A stretch of DNA of 8,456 bases from an uncultured Bacilli bacterium (GTDB taxonomy: Bacteria; Bacillota_I; Bacilli_A; RF39; UBA660), in the NCBI GenBank assembly GCA_947625715.1, contig CANQPR010000060.1:1-8456 (forward strand), in the 5' to 3' direction. The notes under the pieces were generated by a model. It had not been told where the DNA came from. It did not search any database and saw only the letters and a program-made list of their open reading frames with translations. A program made the translations under genes and the position numbers. Positions within the stretch are counted from its first letter, which is position 1, and each line of letters starts with the position of its first letter. This document shows, in pieces, positions 1 through 6,794 of the stretch.

Positions 1-432
1 TCCATTTTCAAATTTCATTAAAAAGGGTGTCATTTCTATATTGAGTTTAATATTTTCATCAACTTCTAAAAAATCTTTCCATGAAGCGTCATTGATAACA
101 TAATCTTGGTCAATATAATACATTTCATAATTTAATTTATCGAAGTTATTGATTTTTTCTTCTAATAGCTCACAATTTATGCAATTACTTCGTAGAGAAA
201 ATAAATAAAAACTTTCTTTATTATCAATTTTATTTAATAAATCCACTGTCTTTATATATTCATCAGTTTTCATTACCGTTTCGATTTCTTCACCCCCAAA
301 AACTTTATTATTTAAATTTATGCGGGTAGGAATAGCTCTTGTAATAATAGCGTCCCCAAACAAAAGAAGTAATAAGACGATGACAAAGCAAATACAATAA
401 AGTATTTGTTGTTTTTTATTCATATTATTCAT
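1..432 (-). CDS. Membrane-anchored thioredoxin-fold protein with CINC motif (3' end beyond window)
   Basis: This reading frame was translated by hand and runs off the left edge after 144 codons, so the C-terminus is missing. A basic start is followed by a hydrophobic segment at about residues 10-30 (two Cys at 13 and 15), which suggests a signal anchor with the rest outside the membrane. A thioredoxin-like fold follows: a beta strand (FYLFSL, 75-80), the redox motif C84-I-N-C87, and a TP pair at 135-136 in the position of the conserved cis-proline, then a hydrophobic strand ending in an N-G turn. This suggests a thiol-disulfide oxidoreductase or reductase acting at the cell surface; the substrate is unknown. 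The start at 432 is chosen because AAGAGG (440-445) lies 7 bases upstream. An in-frame ATG at 423 is too far from it. With this start the gene overlaps the end of the upstream gene by 8 bases, so the two are probably translationally coupled. Confidence 0.75.
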   Translation of the reverse strand, partial: MNNMNKKQQILYCICFVIVLLLLLFGDAIITRAIPTRINLNNKVFGGEEIETVMKTDEYIKTVDLLNKIDNKESFYLFSLRSNCINCELLEEKINNFDKLNYEMYYIDQDYVINDASWKDFLEVDENIKLNIEMTPFLMKFENG

Positions 433-1033
433 TACTTAGCCTCTTATAAGTTTTAATCATTGTTCTTAAGGCTTCTTTTTTATTATTTTTTTTCTCTTGG
501 GTCCAATATTCTTTTAATGAGTAGTTGCGAGGTAATATAGCTGTTTCATTATCAAAATAAATAATTTCGCCATCTTTTATAATGGCAAATGTTGGAGCAT
601 AAAGGTTTTGAGCCTCATCATCCATTACATAAGTATAATTAGTAAAAAAATCAACAATATTTTGATAATAATAATCTTTTTTAACTCGGTCCGTATAAAA
701 ATTATAATAATATATTTGGTTTATATTTTCTTCTTTAGCTACTTCATTTAATAAAAGGGCATAATTACTACTCCATGTGTTCTCTGGAAAAGCAAAGAAA
801 AATAAGCCGGAATTAGAATTTAATAATTCCAATATTTCTTTAGCATTTTTATAAACAAAAACATTATCTTTAGAAATACCATATTCTTTCGTAAATAATT
901 CATTATCTTTAACTTTATTTTTTACTTCATAATTTTTGGTTCCTAAATAAATAAATGCGCTAATCAAAAAAAGGAAGCTTAAAATATAAAATACTTTTTG
1001 TCCTAAAGGCATTTTCTTTTTTGTAACTTTCAT
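425..1033 (-). CDS. Membrane-anchored, cysteine-free thioredoxin-fold protein
   Basis: This 202-residue protein has a basic N-terminus (K-rich, 1-13), one hydrophobic segment at about 14-31, and a soluble domain expected outside the membrane. The domain has thioredoxin-fold landmarks: a strand FFFAFP at 78-83, then a TW-S-S-N-Y stretch at 86-91 where WCxxC would lie, and APTFAIIKDGEI at 146-157, matching the cis-proline strand-turn-strand of thioredoxins. The protein contains no cysteine at all, so it cannot do thiol redox chemistry; a binding or scaffold role is inferred. Thioredoxin-like transport accessory proteins of Firmicutes are a possible comparison, not a firm match. It is first in a two-gene unit with the CINC-containing gene and follows its own promoter. 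The stretch before the ATG (GGGGTAGATATT) is only a weak ribosome site. Assignment to the fold is moderate; function is unknown. Confidence 0.72.
   Translation of the reverse strand: MKVTKKKMPLGQKVFYILSFLFLISAFIYLGTKNYEVKNKVKDNELFTKEYGISKDNVFVYKNAKEILELLNSNSGLFFFAFPENTWSSNYALLLNEVAKEENINQIYYYNFYTDRVKKDYYYQNIVDFFTNYTYVMDDEAQNLYAPTFAIIKDGEIIYFDNETAILPRNYSLKEYWTQEKKNNKKEALRTMIKTYKRLSNE
440..445 (-). promoter_or_regulatory. Ribosome binding site deciding the start of the CINC protein
   Basis: AAGAGG on the minus strand lies 7 bases before the ATG at 432 and inside the last codons of the upstream gene. It favours this ATG over the in-frame ATG at 423. Confidence 0.6.
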
Positions 1034-1054
1034 AATATCTACCCCACTAACTAA

Positions 1055-1083
1055 ATTATAGCATTGATTTATAATCTTGTAAA
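1055..1083 (-). promoter_or_regulatory. Sigma-A-type promoter of the thioredoxin-like gene pair
   Basis: Reading the minus strand, TTTACA (1078-1083) and a perfect TATAAT (1055-1060) are separated by exactly 17 bases. The match is 5/6 and 6/6 to the housekeeping consensus. It lies in the only sizeable gap (57 bases) of the left half, and the predicted transcript would start about 15 bases before the ATG at 1033. Confidence 0.75.
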
Positions 1084-1090
1084 ATACTAG

Positions 1091-1246
1091 CTATTTATTT
1101 TCTAAATTATCTTTGATTTCTAATATTAATTTATTTTTTAAATTCATTTGATAATTATCTAATTGCACATAAGTAAAAATAGCTAAACTTATTATTATAA
1201 AAGTTGTATATAAAAAACTTATGCCTACAAAACCTTTATTTTTCAT
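1091..1246 (-). CDS. Small single-helix membrane protein (51 aa)
   Basis: This short frame, ATG to TAG, encodes 51 residues. It begins MKNKGF and continues with one hydrophobic segment at about residues 6-28, then a charged, helix-prone tail rich in N, K, L, E and D. Its ATG lies inside the end of the DUF308-type gene and overlaps it by 11 bases in another frame. There is no clear Shine-Dalgarno (only GGGT nearby), so translation would probably depend on re-initiation after the upstream gene. The basic N-K-G-F junction before the hydrophobic helix resembles the class III signal of type IV pilin-like proteins such as minor competence pseudopilins. However, the usual Glu5 is replaced by Ser and the protein is far too short for a pilin. 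A small membrane protein of unknown function is the safe call. It is the last gene before the promoter at 1055-1083. Confidence 0.55.
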   Translation of the reverse strand: MKNKGFVGISFLYTTFIIISLAIFTYVQLDNYQMNLKNKLILEIKDNLENK

Positions 1247-1799
1247 TATTAGTTTTACCCATTTTTATACACATTATAAAGATTGATTCAATAAGATATA
1301 AAGCTTCACAAACAAACAATATCATTGCACTTAAAATATTAAAAGGAATATTTGTAAAAGGATTAATAACTAAAAAGAAACTTAAAATAATATTTAAAGT
1401 GGAAAAAATAATTATCCATTTACCAAAGTTAAGTTTTTCACTTATTAAATATAGTCCATCTCTAATTCGATTAGCATTTCGAAAAATTAAATATGCACTT
1501 AAAATGATTATGAAAACATCTTTTATCATTTGGGCTTTAATAATGAAAATTAAACCTAAGAAAAAACAAATAAGACCATTTTTTAAATATTCTCTTGTCT
1601 TTGGGGTATTAAATTTTAAATAAAAACTAAACATTTGCAAAAGGCCAAAAAATAAGCCCATATACCCAATTACAATAATTGCTATTTTAAAAAAGTTACT
1701 TTGATTAATCAAAAATAATATTCCTAGTAATATTAGTAGTAAAGAAGTAATTAAACTTCTTTTTGCTTCCCCTTTTATTAAATCTAATTGTACTTGCAT
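1236..1799 (-). CDS. DUF308/HdeD-like six-helix membrane protein
   Basis: This 187-residue protein is nearly all membrane. Hydrophobic segments lie at about residues 15-33, 36-61, 74-90, 92-110, 127-148 and 152-178, giving six helices in three hairpins with short polar loops. The pattern of paired helices with a G-I-L-F-L-I-N-Q style turn after the first helix fits the DUF308 group, which includes HdeD of enteric bacteria. HdeD is linked to acid resistance in E. coli, but the biochemical role of DUF308 proteins in Firmicutes is not established and I infer none here. The start is well supported: GGGAGG (1805-1810) lies 5 bases before the ATG, and the rpe stop is only 2 bases upstream, so the ribosome site is formed by the last codons of rpe. 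In B. subtilis the gene after rpe is thiN; this is not a thiN. Confidence 0.72.
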   Translation of the reverse strand: MQVQLDLIKGEAKRSLITSLLLILLGILFLINQSNFFKIAIIVIGYMGLFFGLLQMFSFYLKFNTPKTREYLKNGLICFFLGLIFIIKAQMIKDVFIIILSAYLIFRNANRIRDGLYLISEKLNFGKWIIIFSTLNIILSFFLVINPFTNIPFNILSAMILFVCEALYLIESIFIMCIKMGKTNNEK

Positions 1800-1801
1800 C
1801 C

Positions 1802-2434
1802 TTACCTCCCATTTGCCTTTAATATGGCAATTTTTTCATTATAATCTTCATGCATACAAACATATGAACCACTTACCACAATATCAACATAATCTTTAAC
1901 ATAAGGAATTGTTTTTTCATTTATTCCTCCATCGACACTTATTAAATAATGATGTTTACTTTGTTTTTCTTTTAAATATTTTAAATGATTAATACTTTCT
2001 AAAAGAAAAGCTTGACCGCCAAGCCCAGGATGTACACTTAAAACTAAAACTAAATCAACCATATCTAAAAAAGGTTCTATAATTTTAATATCACTATCAG
2101 GTTTTATAGCTAATCCAACTTTGATATGATGCTGTTTTATGAAATTGATTGATTCTAAAACATTTTCTCCTTCCACGTGAATAGTAATATATAAAGGTTT
2201 TAATTGACATAAACTTTCTAAATAAATAAGAGGATTTAAAGCCATTAAATGAATATCAAGGTCTTTTTTTACACCTATAAATAAATCATTTAAAGGTAAT
2301 GAAAAATTTTTAGGTTCACAAAAAAGGCCATCTACTAAATCAACATGAATATAATCAGCATCACTATCATTTATTTTTTTTATTGTCTTTTTAGTTTCTA
2401 AAATACTTTTTAAATAAGAAACTGATATTTTCAC
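1802..2434 (-). CDS. rpe: Ribulose-phosphate 3-epimerase (divergent)
   Basis: Rpe interconverts D-ribulose 5-phosphate and D-xylulose 5-phosphate in the non-oxidative pentose phosphate pathway, in the cytoplasm. The 210-residue length is near the family norm of about 215-225. Family landmarks are in order: Ser6, IHVDLVDG at 29-36 (metal ligand H30 and catalytic D32), HLM at 62-64 (ligand H62), VHPGLGGQ at 134-141 for the usual NPGFGGQ phosphate loop, and VDGGIN at 167-172 (D168, second catalytic acid). All four metal or catalytic residues are kept, so activity is likely, but the N-terminus (SVSYLKS for APSILSAD) and the segment after VDG are unusually divergent. The start is GTG in a GTGA overlap with the rsgA stop, supported by GGGAGG 7 bases upstream. 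It sits after rsgA as in B. subtilis. Confidence 0.9.
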   Translation of the reverse strand: MKISVSYLKSILETKKTIKKINDSDADYIHVDLVDGLFCEPKNFSLPLNDLFIGVKKDLDIHLMALNPLIYLESLCQLKPLYITIHVEGENVLESINFIKQHHIKVGLAIKPDSDIKIIEPFLDMVDLVLVLSVHPGLGGQAFLLESINHLKYLKEKQSKHHYLISVDGGINEKTIPYVKDYVDIVVSGSYVCMHEDYNEKIAILKANGR

Positions 2435-3264
2435 TTTAAAACCTCCCTTAGAAATTTTAAATAATTTTGATAACGTTCATTACTTATTTCATTTAATAAA
2501 ACTTTCTTTTTTACTTCGCAATCTTTTTCTAAGTTATGTAAGCAATCTTTAAAACGACAATGACAATCTTTAAATTCAAAGAAGGTCTCTTTTAATTGCT
2601 CTTTGGTTAATAAAGATAAATTTAAAGAAGAAAAACCTGGTGTATCACAAAAATATATATTATTGGTAGTTATGATTTCGGTATGTCTTGTTGTATGTTT
2701 ACCCCGATTTAAAGCTTTACTAATTACATCGGTCTTTAAATTTAATTGACTATCAATTTTATTTAATAAACTACTTTTACCTGCTCCGGATTGGCCGGTT
2801 AAAACAACTACTTTTTTTTGTAAATATTTAACTAACTTTTTAATTTCTTGATTAGTAAAAGTTTTAATATTTATTTTTTCATAATATTTTCGCAACTTAT
2901 TTAGATGGTCTAATTCTTCTTTACTAGCTAAATCTAATTTAGTAAAACATATTATAGGTTCTATTTTTTGAAAAATAATATGGACTAATTGTTTATCTAA
3001 TAAACTTAATGATAAATCTGGTTCTTTTAAACTACTGACAATTAAACAAACATCAACATTAGCAACATTAGGTCTATATAACACGTTTTTTCTTGGCATG
3101 ATATCTAAAATATATTTGTTTTCTAAATCAATTACGACTTTATCCCCAACCATGGGGGTAATAAAATTTTTTCGAAATTTACCTCGGGGTTTACAAACGC
3201 ACTTTTCTTTACCATAACTTACTGTATAATTATTACTAATTTGTTTAATTATTGTTCCAATCAT
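2431..3264 (-). CDS. rsgA: Small ribosomal subunit biogenesis GTPase RsgA
   Basis: RsgA (CpgA/YloQ in B. subtilis) is a circularly permuted GTPase that checks late maturation of the 30S subunit. The 277-residue protein has the expected order: an N-terminal OB-like domain (about 1-65), then G4 TKLD at 108-111, G1 GQSGAGKSS at 157-165, the RGKHTTRHTE switch at 187-196, and G3 DTPG at 207-210, so G4 precedes G1. The C-terminal zinc site is C236, C241, H243 and C249, matching the CxxxxCxHx5C pattern. The ATG lies one base after the prkC stop. No Shine-Dalgarno is at proper distance (AGGAAAG is about 16-20 bases away, followed by an in-frame TAG), so translational coupling to prkC is inferred. In B. 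subtilis this protein is a known PrkC substrate, which fits its position next to the kinase gene. Confidence 0.95.
   Translation of the reverse strand: MIGTIIKQISNNYTVSYGKEKCVCKPRGKFRKNFITPMVGDKVVIDLENKYILDIMPRKNVLYRPNVANVDVCLIVSSLKEPDLSLSLLDKQLVHIIFQKIEPIICFTKLDLASKEELDHLNKLRKYYEKINIKTFTNQEIKKLVKYLQKKVVVLTGQSGAGKSSLLNKIDSQLNLKTDVISKALNRGKHTTRHTEIITTNNIYFCDTPGFSSLNLSLLTKEQLKETFFEFKDCHCRFKDCLHNLEKDCEVKKKVLLNEISNERYQNYLKFLREVLK
2442..2447 (-). promoter_or_regulatory. Ribosome binding site for the GTG start of rpe
   Basis: GGGAGG on the minus strand lies 7 bases before GTG at 2434, within the last codons of rsgA. It supports the non-ATG start; no ATG is close by in frame. Confidence 0.7.
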
Positions 3265-3265
3265 A

Positions 3266-5035
3266 TTAATCTAAACCATTACTTTCCTCATCTTTTTTTG
3301 GATCTAAAGGATTATCATCTTCTTTTTCATTTTTTACGGTTACTTGTTTTGCTACAGTAACGGTAATTGAAGCTCCTTTAACAATTCTTGTCCCTTTTTC
3401 TCTACTTTGTCTAAAGACAACTCCTGGTTTGTAGTTGTTGTTTTCTTCTTCAACTTTATTAACACTTACGCCATATTTTTCTAAGTAAGATACAACTGCT
3501 TCATATGTATAATCACCAGTTGTAAAATCAGGATATTTATCAACTTCGGGAATATAAAGTGTTACATAATCACCTGAAGCTACTTTCTCACCAGCCTTAG
3601 GACTTTGTTCAATGATAATATTTTCCTCAGCATTCAAAGCATTTTTCTTTTCAATTAAAACTTGAATTTCCAAAGCTTCTAATTTACCTTTTATTTCCAA
3701 GTAATTTTGGCCAACATAGTCTTCTAAAGTAATTTTTGTATCGCCTTCACTAACATATAAAGTTACACTAGTTCCTTTTGTTCTTTTCATATTAGCAAGT
3801 GGACTAGTTTTAACAACTTTACCAAGTTCAATTTCCGAAGAAGCAATTTTTTGTTGGTCTGTTTCAACACTAAAACCGGCATCTTGTAAAGTTTTAATAG
3901 CTTCATCAACACTTTTATTAGTAACATCAGGAACAATTATTTCCTTAGATGTTGTAAGAGCAGGAACTAATAAGATAATCGTTGTAATTGCTACTACTAA
4001 GAAAGTAAAGATGGACGCTAGAACAATGATAATTTTATTATCTTTCTTTAAATCATTTTTAGTAATTTGTTTAGCGATAACTACATCTTCTTCTTTTTCT
4101 TCCTTTTTTTCCTCTTGTTCTTTTTCTTTAGCATTTTTTAGGGCTTTCGTAATCTTTGTATCATCAATATTTTCTGGATAAGGTAATTTGATTTTTGGTT
4201 CATTAACTTTTGATTCATCAAAGCACACTAGTAAATCTTCATGCATTTCTCTTGCATCAGCATACCGATTTTTAGGATTTTTGGCAGTAGCTTTGATTAT
4301 GATATTTTCAATACTTTGAGGAATATTTGGTAATTCATCTTTAACTGATGGGATAGGTTCTTTTAAATGTTTTAAAGCAATTTCTACGGCATTATCGCCT
4401 TTATAAGGAAGATGACCTACTAATAACTCATACATTACAATTCCCATGGAATATATATCACTTTGTAGGCTTGAGCCTTTACCACTAGCTTGTTCAGGTG
4501 GTAAATAATGAACACTACCCATAACCGAATTTGTCTGCGTTAATTGGGTGGCATTCATGGCCATTGATATTCCAAAGTCAGTTATTTTTACTAAACCATT
4601 TTCTAAAATCATAATATTTTGGGGTTTAATATCTCTATGGATTATATATGAGTCATGAGCAACACTCATTCCATCAGTAATTTGAAGCATAATATCAATT
4701 ACTTCACTAACGGTTAATTTACCTCGTTTTTTGATTAAATCTTTTAAATGTTTTCCTTCGATGTACTCCATTACAATATAATACATGCCATGGTCTTCAC
4801 CAACATCATAAACTTCAACTATATTGGGATGTGTTAAACTACTAGCAGAAAGTGCTTCTCTTTGAAAACGTCTTACAAATTTTTCATCACCTGATAAGTC
4901 ACCTCTTAAAACTTTAACTGCCACATCTCTATCTAAAATAGTATCATAAGCTAAATATACATTAGCCATGCCACCTTCACCAATTGACTTAATAATCTGG
5001 TAACGATCGCTAATTTTTTGCCCCTTCATTATCAT
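3266..5035 (-). CDS. prkC: Ser/Thr protein kinase PrkC with PASTA repeats
   Basis: PrkC is a membrane Hanks-type kinase that senses muropeptides or lipid II through extracellular PASTA domains and phosphorylates translation and cell-wall proteins. With the ATG at 5035 it has 589 residues. The kinase domain spans about 10-275: glycine loop IGEGGMANV from 18, Lys41 in VAVK, HRDIKPQN with catalytic D135, DFG at 153-155, and a Thr/Ser-rich activation loop ending GSVHYLPPEQ. A Lys/Glu-rich linker (about 295-332) leads to one membrane helix at 334-359. Three PASTA units follow at about 363-431, 433-497 and 499-566, then an acidic tail. The third lacks the usual VPD start (YPDF). The ATG at 5035 overlaps the prpC stop as ATGA, with GGGTGG 5 bases upstream; ATG 5029 is also possible, and GTG 5044 is less likely. 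Confidence 0.95.
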   Translation of the reverse strand: MIMKGQKISDRYQIIKSIGEGGMANVYLAYDTILDRDVAVKVLRGDLSGDEKFVRRFQREALSASSLTHPNIVEVYDVGEDHGMYYIVMEYIEGKHLKDLIKKRGKLTVSEVIDIMLQITDGMSVAHDSYIIHRDIKPQNIMILENGLVKITDFGISMAMNATQLTQTNSVMGSVHYLPPEQASGKGSSLQSDIYSMGIVMYELLVGHLPYKGDNAVEIALKHLKEPIPSVKDELPNIPQSIENIIIKATAKNPKNRYADAREMHEDLLVCFDESKVNEPKIKLPYPENIDDTKITKALKNAKEKEQEEKKEEKEEDVVIAKQITKNDLKKDNKIIIVLASIFTFLVVAITTIILLVPALTTSKEIIVPDVTNKSVDEAIKTLQDAGFSVETDQQKIASSEIELGKVVKTSPLANMKRTKGTSVTLYVSEGDTKITLEDYVGQNYLEIKGKLEALEIQVLIEKKNALNAEENIIIEQSPKAGEKVASGDYVTLYIPEVDKYPDFTTGDYTYEAVVSYLEKYGVSVNKVEEENNNYKPGVVFRQSREKGTRIVKGASITVTVAKQVTVKNEKEDDNPLDPKKDEESNGLD

Positions 5036-5775
5036 TTGTTCCACCCACTTTTCATATCTAAATATGCAATTGAAATATTATCAGTTCCACCGCGCATATT
5101 ACATTTACGAATTAGTTTTTTAATTTTTTCTTCTATTGTTATATCTTCATTTAAAACTTTTTCTATTTGTTCGATACTTAACATATTAGTAAGTCCATCA
5201 CTACATAATAATACGCCTTCTACTAAAGTATCAACTTCTACTAAATCTAACTCTGCTTTTTCACAAGCCCCTAAAGCTTTCATTAAAACATTTTTTTTCG
5301 GATGATTTTTAGCTTCTTCAAGGGTTAAATTACCTGCTTCGACTAAAAGATTTACTAGCGTATGGTCTTTGGTCATTTTATGAAGTTTATTATTTTTGAT
5401 AACAAATCCTGAAGAATCACCAATATTGCCAAAAATTAAATAATCTTTAGTTAATAAGGCTAAAACTAAAGTTGTTCCAAGGCCTTTTGAATCAACATGT
5501 TCATTGGCATAATCTAAAATAGCTTGATTTATTTCATTAACATTATCATTTAGCCAATTAGCAGCATCGATAACACTTCCTACTGTTGATAGATTTTTAA
5601 ATCTTGTTCCTAAATGGGTTACAGCTAAACTTGATGCTACTTCTCCAGCTCTATGTCCACCCATACCATCCGCAACAATCAATAAATATTCTTCATTAGC
5701 ATTTTTAACAATTGTCACCGAATCTTCATTATGACTACGTACTTTTCCAGCATCAGTAAGATAAAATGATTTCAT
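5032..5775 (-). CDS. prpC: PP2C-family Ser/Thr protein phosphatase PrpC
   Basis: PrpC is the cytoplasmic Mn/Mg-dependent phosphatase that reverses PrkC phosphorylation, including that of the kinase itself. The 247-residue protein has all PP2C motifs: RSHNEDS at 13-19 (R13, E17, D18), VADGMGGHRAGE at 34-45 (metal ligands D36, G37), LGTTLV at 99-104, GNIGDS at 116-121, LLCSDGL at 189-195 (D193) and GGTDNIS at 229-235 (D232). The flap segment DHTLVNLL and the N-HPKKN-LMKALG region are also present. The usual Arg after GDS is replaced by Ser-Gly. A GTG at 5781 would leave no spacing to its ribosome site, so ATG 5775 is chosen: AAGAGG lies 7 bases upstream. It starts 2 bases after the rlmN stop and overlaps prkC by 4 bases. 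Confidence 0.95.
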   Translation of the reverse strand: MKSFYLTDAGKVRSHNEDSVTIVKNANEEYLLIVADGMGGHRAGEVASSLAVTHLGTRFKNLSTVGSVIDAANWLNDNVNEINQAILDYANEHVDSKGLGTTLVLALLTKDYLIFGNIGDSSGFVIKNNKLHKMTKDHTLVNLLVEAGNLTLEEAKNHPKKNVLMKALGACEKAELDLVEVDTLVEGVLLCSDGLTNMLSIEQIEKVLNEDITIEEKIKKLIRKCNMRGGTDNISIAYLDMKSGWNK

Positions 5776-5777
5776 TA

Positions 5778-6794
5778 TCACACCTCTTTACTTCGTAATT
5801 GTCCACAAGCAGCACTTATTTTCTTCCCAAATTCTTTTCTGATTGTTACATTTATATGATTTTTTTTCAAAATATCATAAAATTTGGTAATTCTTTCTTT
5901 ACTACTTTTAGTAAATTCTAAGTGTTTTGTTTCATTATAAGGAATTAAATTAACATAAATATTCATACCCTTTAATAATTTAGCTAACTTAAGTGCACAA
6001 TCTTCGGTATCATTTACCATATTAAGCATAACATATTCTATTGTCACCCGTCTATTGGTAACTTTAATATATTCTTTTAAAACCGGTATTAACATATCGA
6101 TGTTATACATTTTATTGACAGGCATTAAACGATTTCTAAGTTGATTAGTTGGAGCATGTAAACTTATTGCTAAATTAATTTGAATATTAAAATGCATTAA
6201 CTCTTGAATTTTGGGAATTATTCCACAAGTAGAAAGGGTAATATGTCTTGCTCCTAAAGATATCCCTTTAGCGTCATTTATAATTTTTATAAATTTGATT
6301 ATATTGTCATAGTTATCTAAGGGTTCCCCTATCCCCATAATTACAACTCTTTTAATACGTTGTTTAATAATTTGTTCAATACCAAGAATTTGTAAAACTA
6401 TTTCTTCTGGTTCTAAATTACGAATTTTCTTTAATCTTCCAGATTCACAAAAAGCACAACCCATATTACAACCAACTTGGGAAGAAACACAAGCACTTAT
6501 TCCATAATCATGGCGCATTAAAACAGCTTCTATTTTTTCATTGTCTTTTAATCGAAATAAATATTTTTCGGTTAAATCATCTACTTCTTTTTTTTCTAAT
6601 GTTATTGATGAAAATGTAAATTCATTTGCTAATTTTTTTTGTAATTCTTTTTTTATGTTACTCATCATGGCAAATGATGAAACGCGTTTTTGATATAACC
6701 ATTCATATACTTGCGTTGCTTTAAATTTTTTTTCACCAATACTTTCAAAATAATTTTCTAAATCTTCTTTTGTCTGTCCATATATATTTTTCAT
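5778..6794 (-). CDS. rlmN: Dual-specificity RNA methyltransferase RlmN
   Basis: RlmN is a radical SAM enzyme that adds a C2 methyl group to A2503 of 23S rRNA (and A37 of some tRNAs) through a methyl-cysteine intermediate. The 338 residues show a short N-terminal accessory domain, CVSSQVGC at 102-109 with C102 equal to the second catalytic cysteine, the cluster motif C109-NMG-C113-AF-C116, the GEP motif at 156-158 (MGIGEPLDNYDN), a conserved SLHAP at 211-215, MPVNK at 224-228, and C330 in AACGQL, the methyl-carrying cysteine. Both catalytic cysteines are therefore present. The loop after the cluster reads ESGRLKKIRNL, unlike the ASTLGG form of B. subtilis. A Cfr-type C8 methylase is less likely given the housekeeping locus. 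ATG overlaps the previous stop as ATGA, with AAGAGG 5 bases upstream. Confidence 0.94.
   Translation of the reverse strand: MKNIYGQTKEDLENYFESIGEKKFKATQVYEWLYQKRVSSFAMMSNIKKELQKKLANEFTFSSITLEKKEVDDLTEKYLFRLKDNEKIEAVLMRHDYGISACVSSQVGCNMGCAFCESGRLKKIRNLEPEEIVLQILGIEQIIKQRIKRVVIMGIGEPLDNYDNIIKFIKIINDAKGISLGARHITLSTCGIIPKIQELMHFNIQINLAISLHAPTNQLRNRLMPVNKMYNIDMLIPVLKEYIKVTNRRVTIEYVMLNMVNDTEDCALKLAKLLKGMNIYVNLIPYNETKHLEFTKSSKERITKFYDILKKNHINVTIRKEFGKKISAACGQLRSKEV
5783..5788 (-). promoter_or_regulatory. Ribosome binding site deciding the prpC start
   Basis: AAGAGG on the minus strand is 7 bases from ATG 5775 but abuts the alternative GTG at 5781, which overlaps the rlmN stop. The spacing selects the ATG. 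Confidence 0.6.

Noticed and set aside
1034..1090. Possible terminator or regulatory RNA in the 57-base gap
   Set aside because: Only a short TAGCTA palindrome is present, with no stem plus U-tract; the promoter explains the gap.
1204..1623. 139-codon plus-strand open frame opposite the DUF308-type gene
   Set aside because: It is the complement of a membrane-protein gene with strong start signals, has low-complexity Lys/Ile-rich translation and lacks a ribosome site. It is an antisense shadow.
5018..5305. 95-codon plus-strand open frame opposite prpC
   Set aside because: It lies over conserved PP2C motifs on the other strand, and its translation has no family features.
5776..5781. GTG start for prpC overlapping the rlmN stop
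   Set aside because: The ribosome site AAGAGG would have no spacing to this codon, while ATG 5775 has the proper 7 bases.
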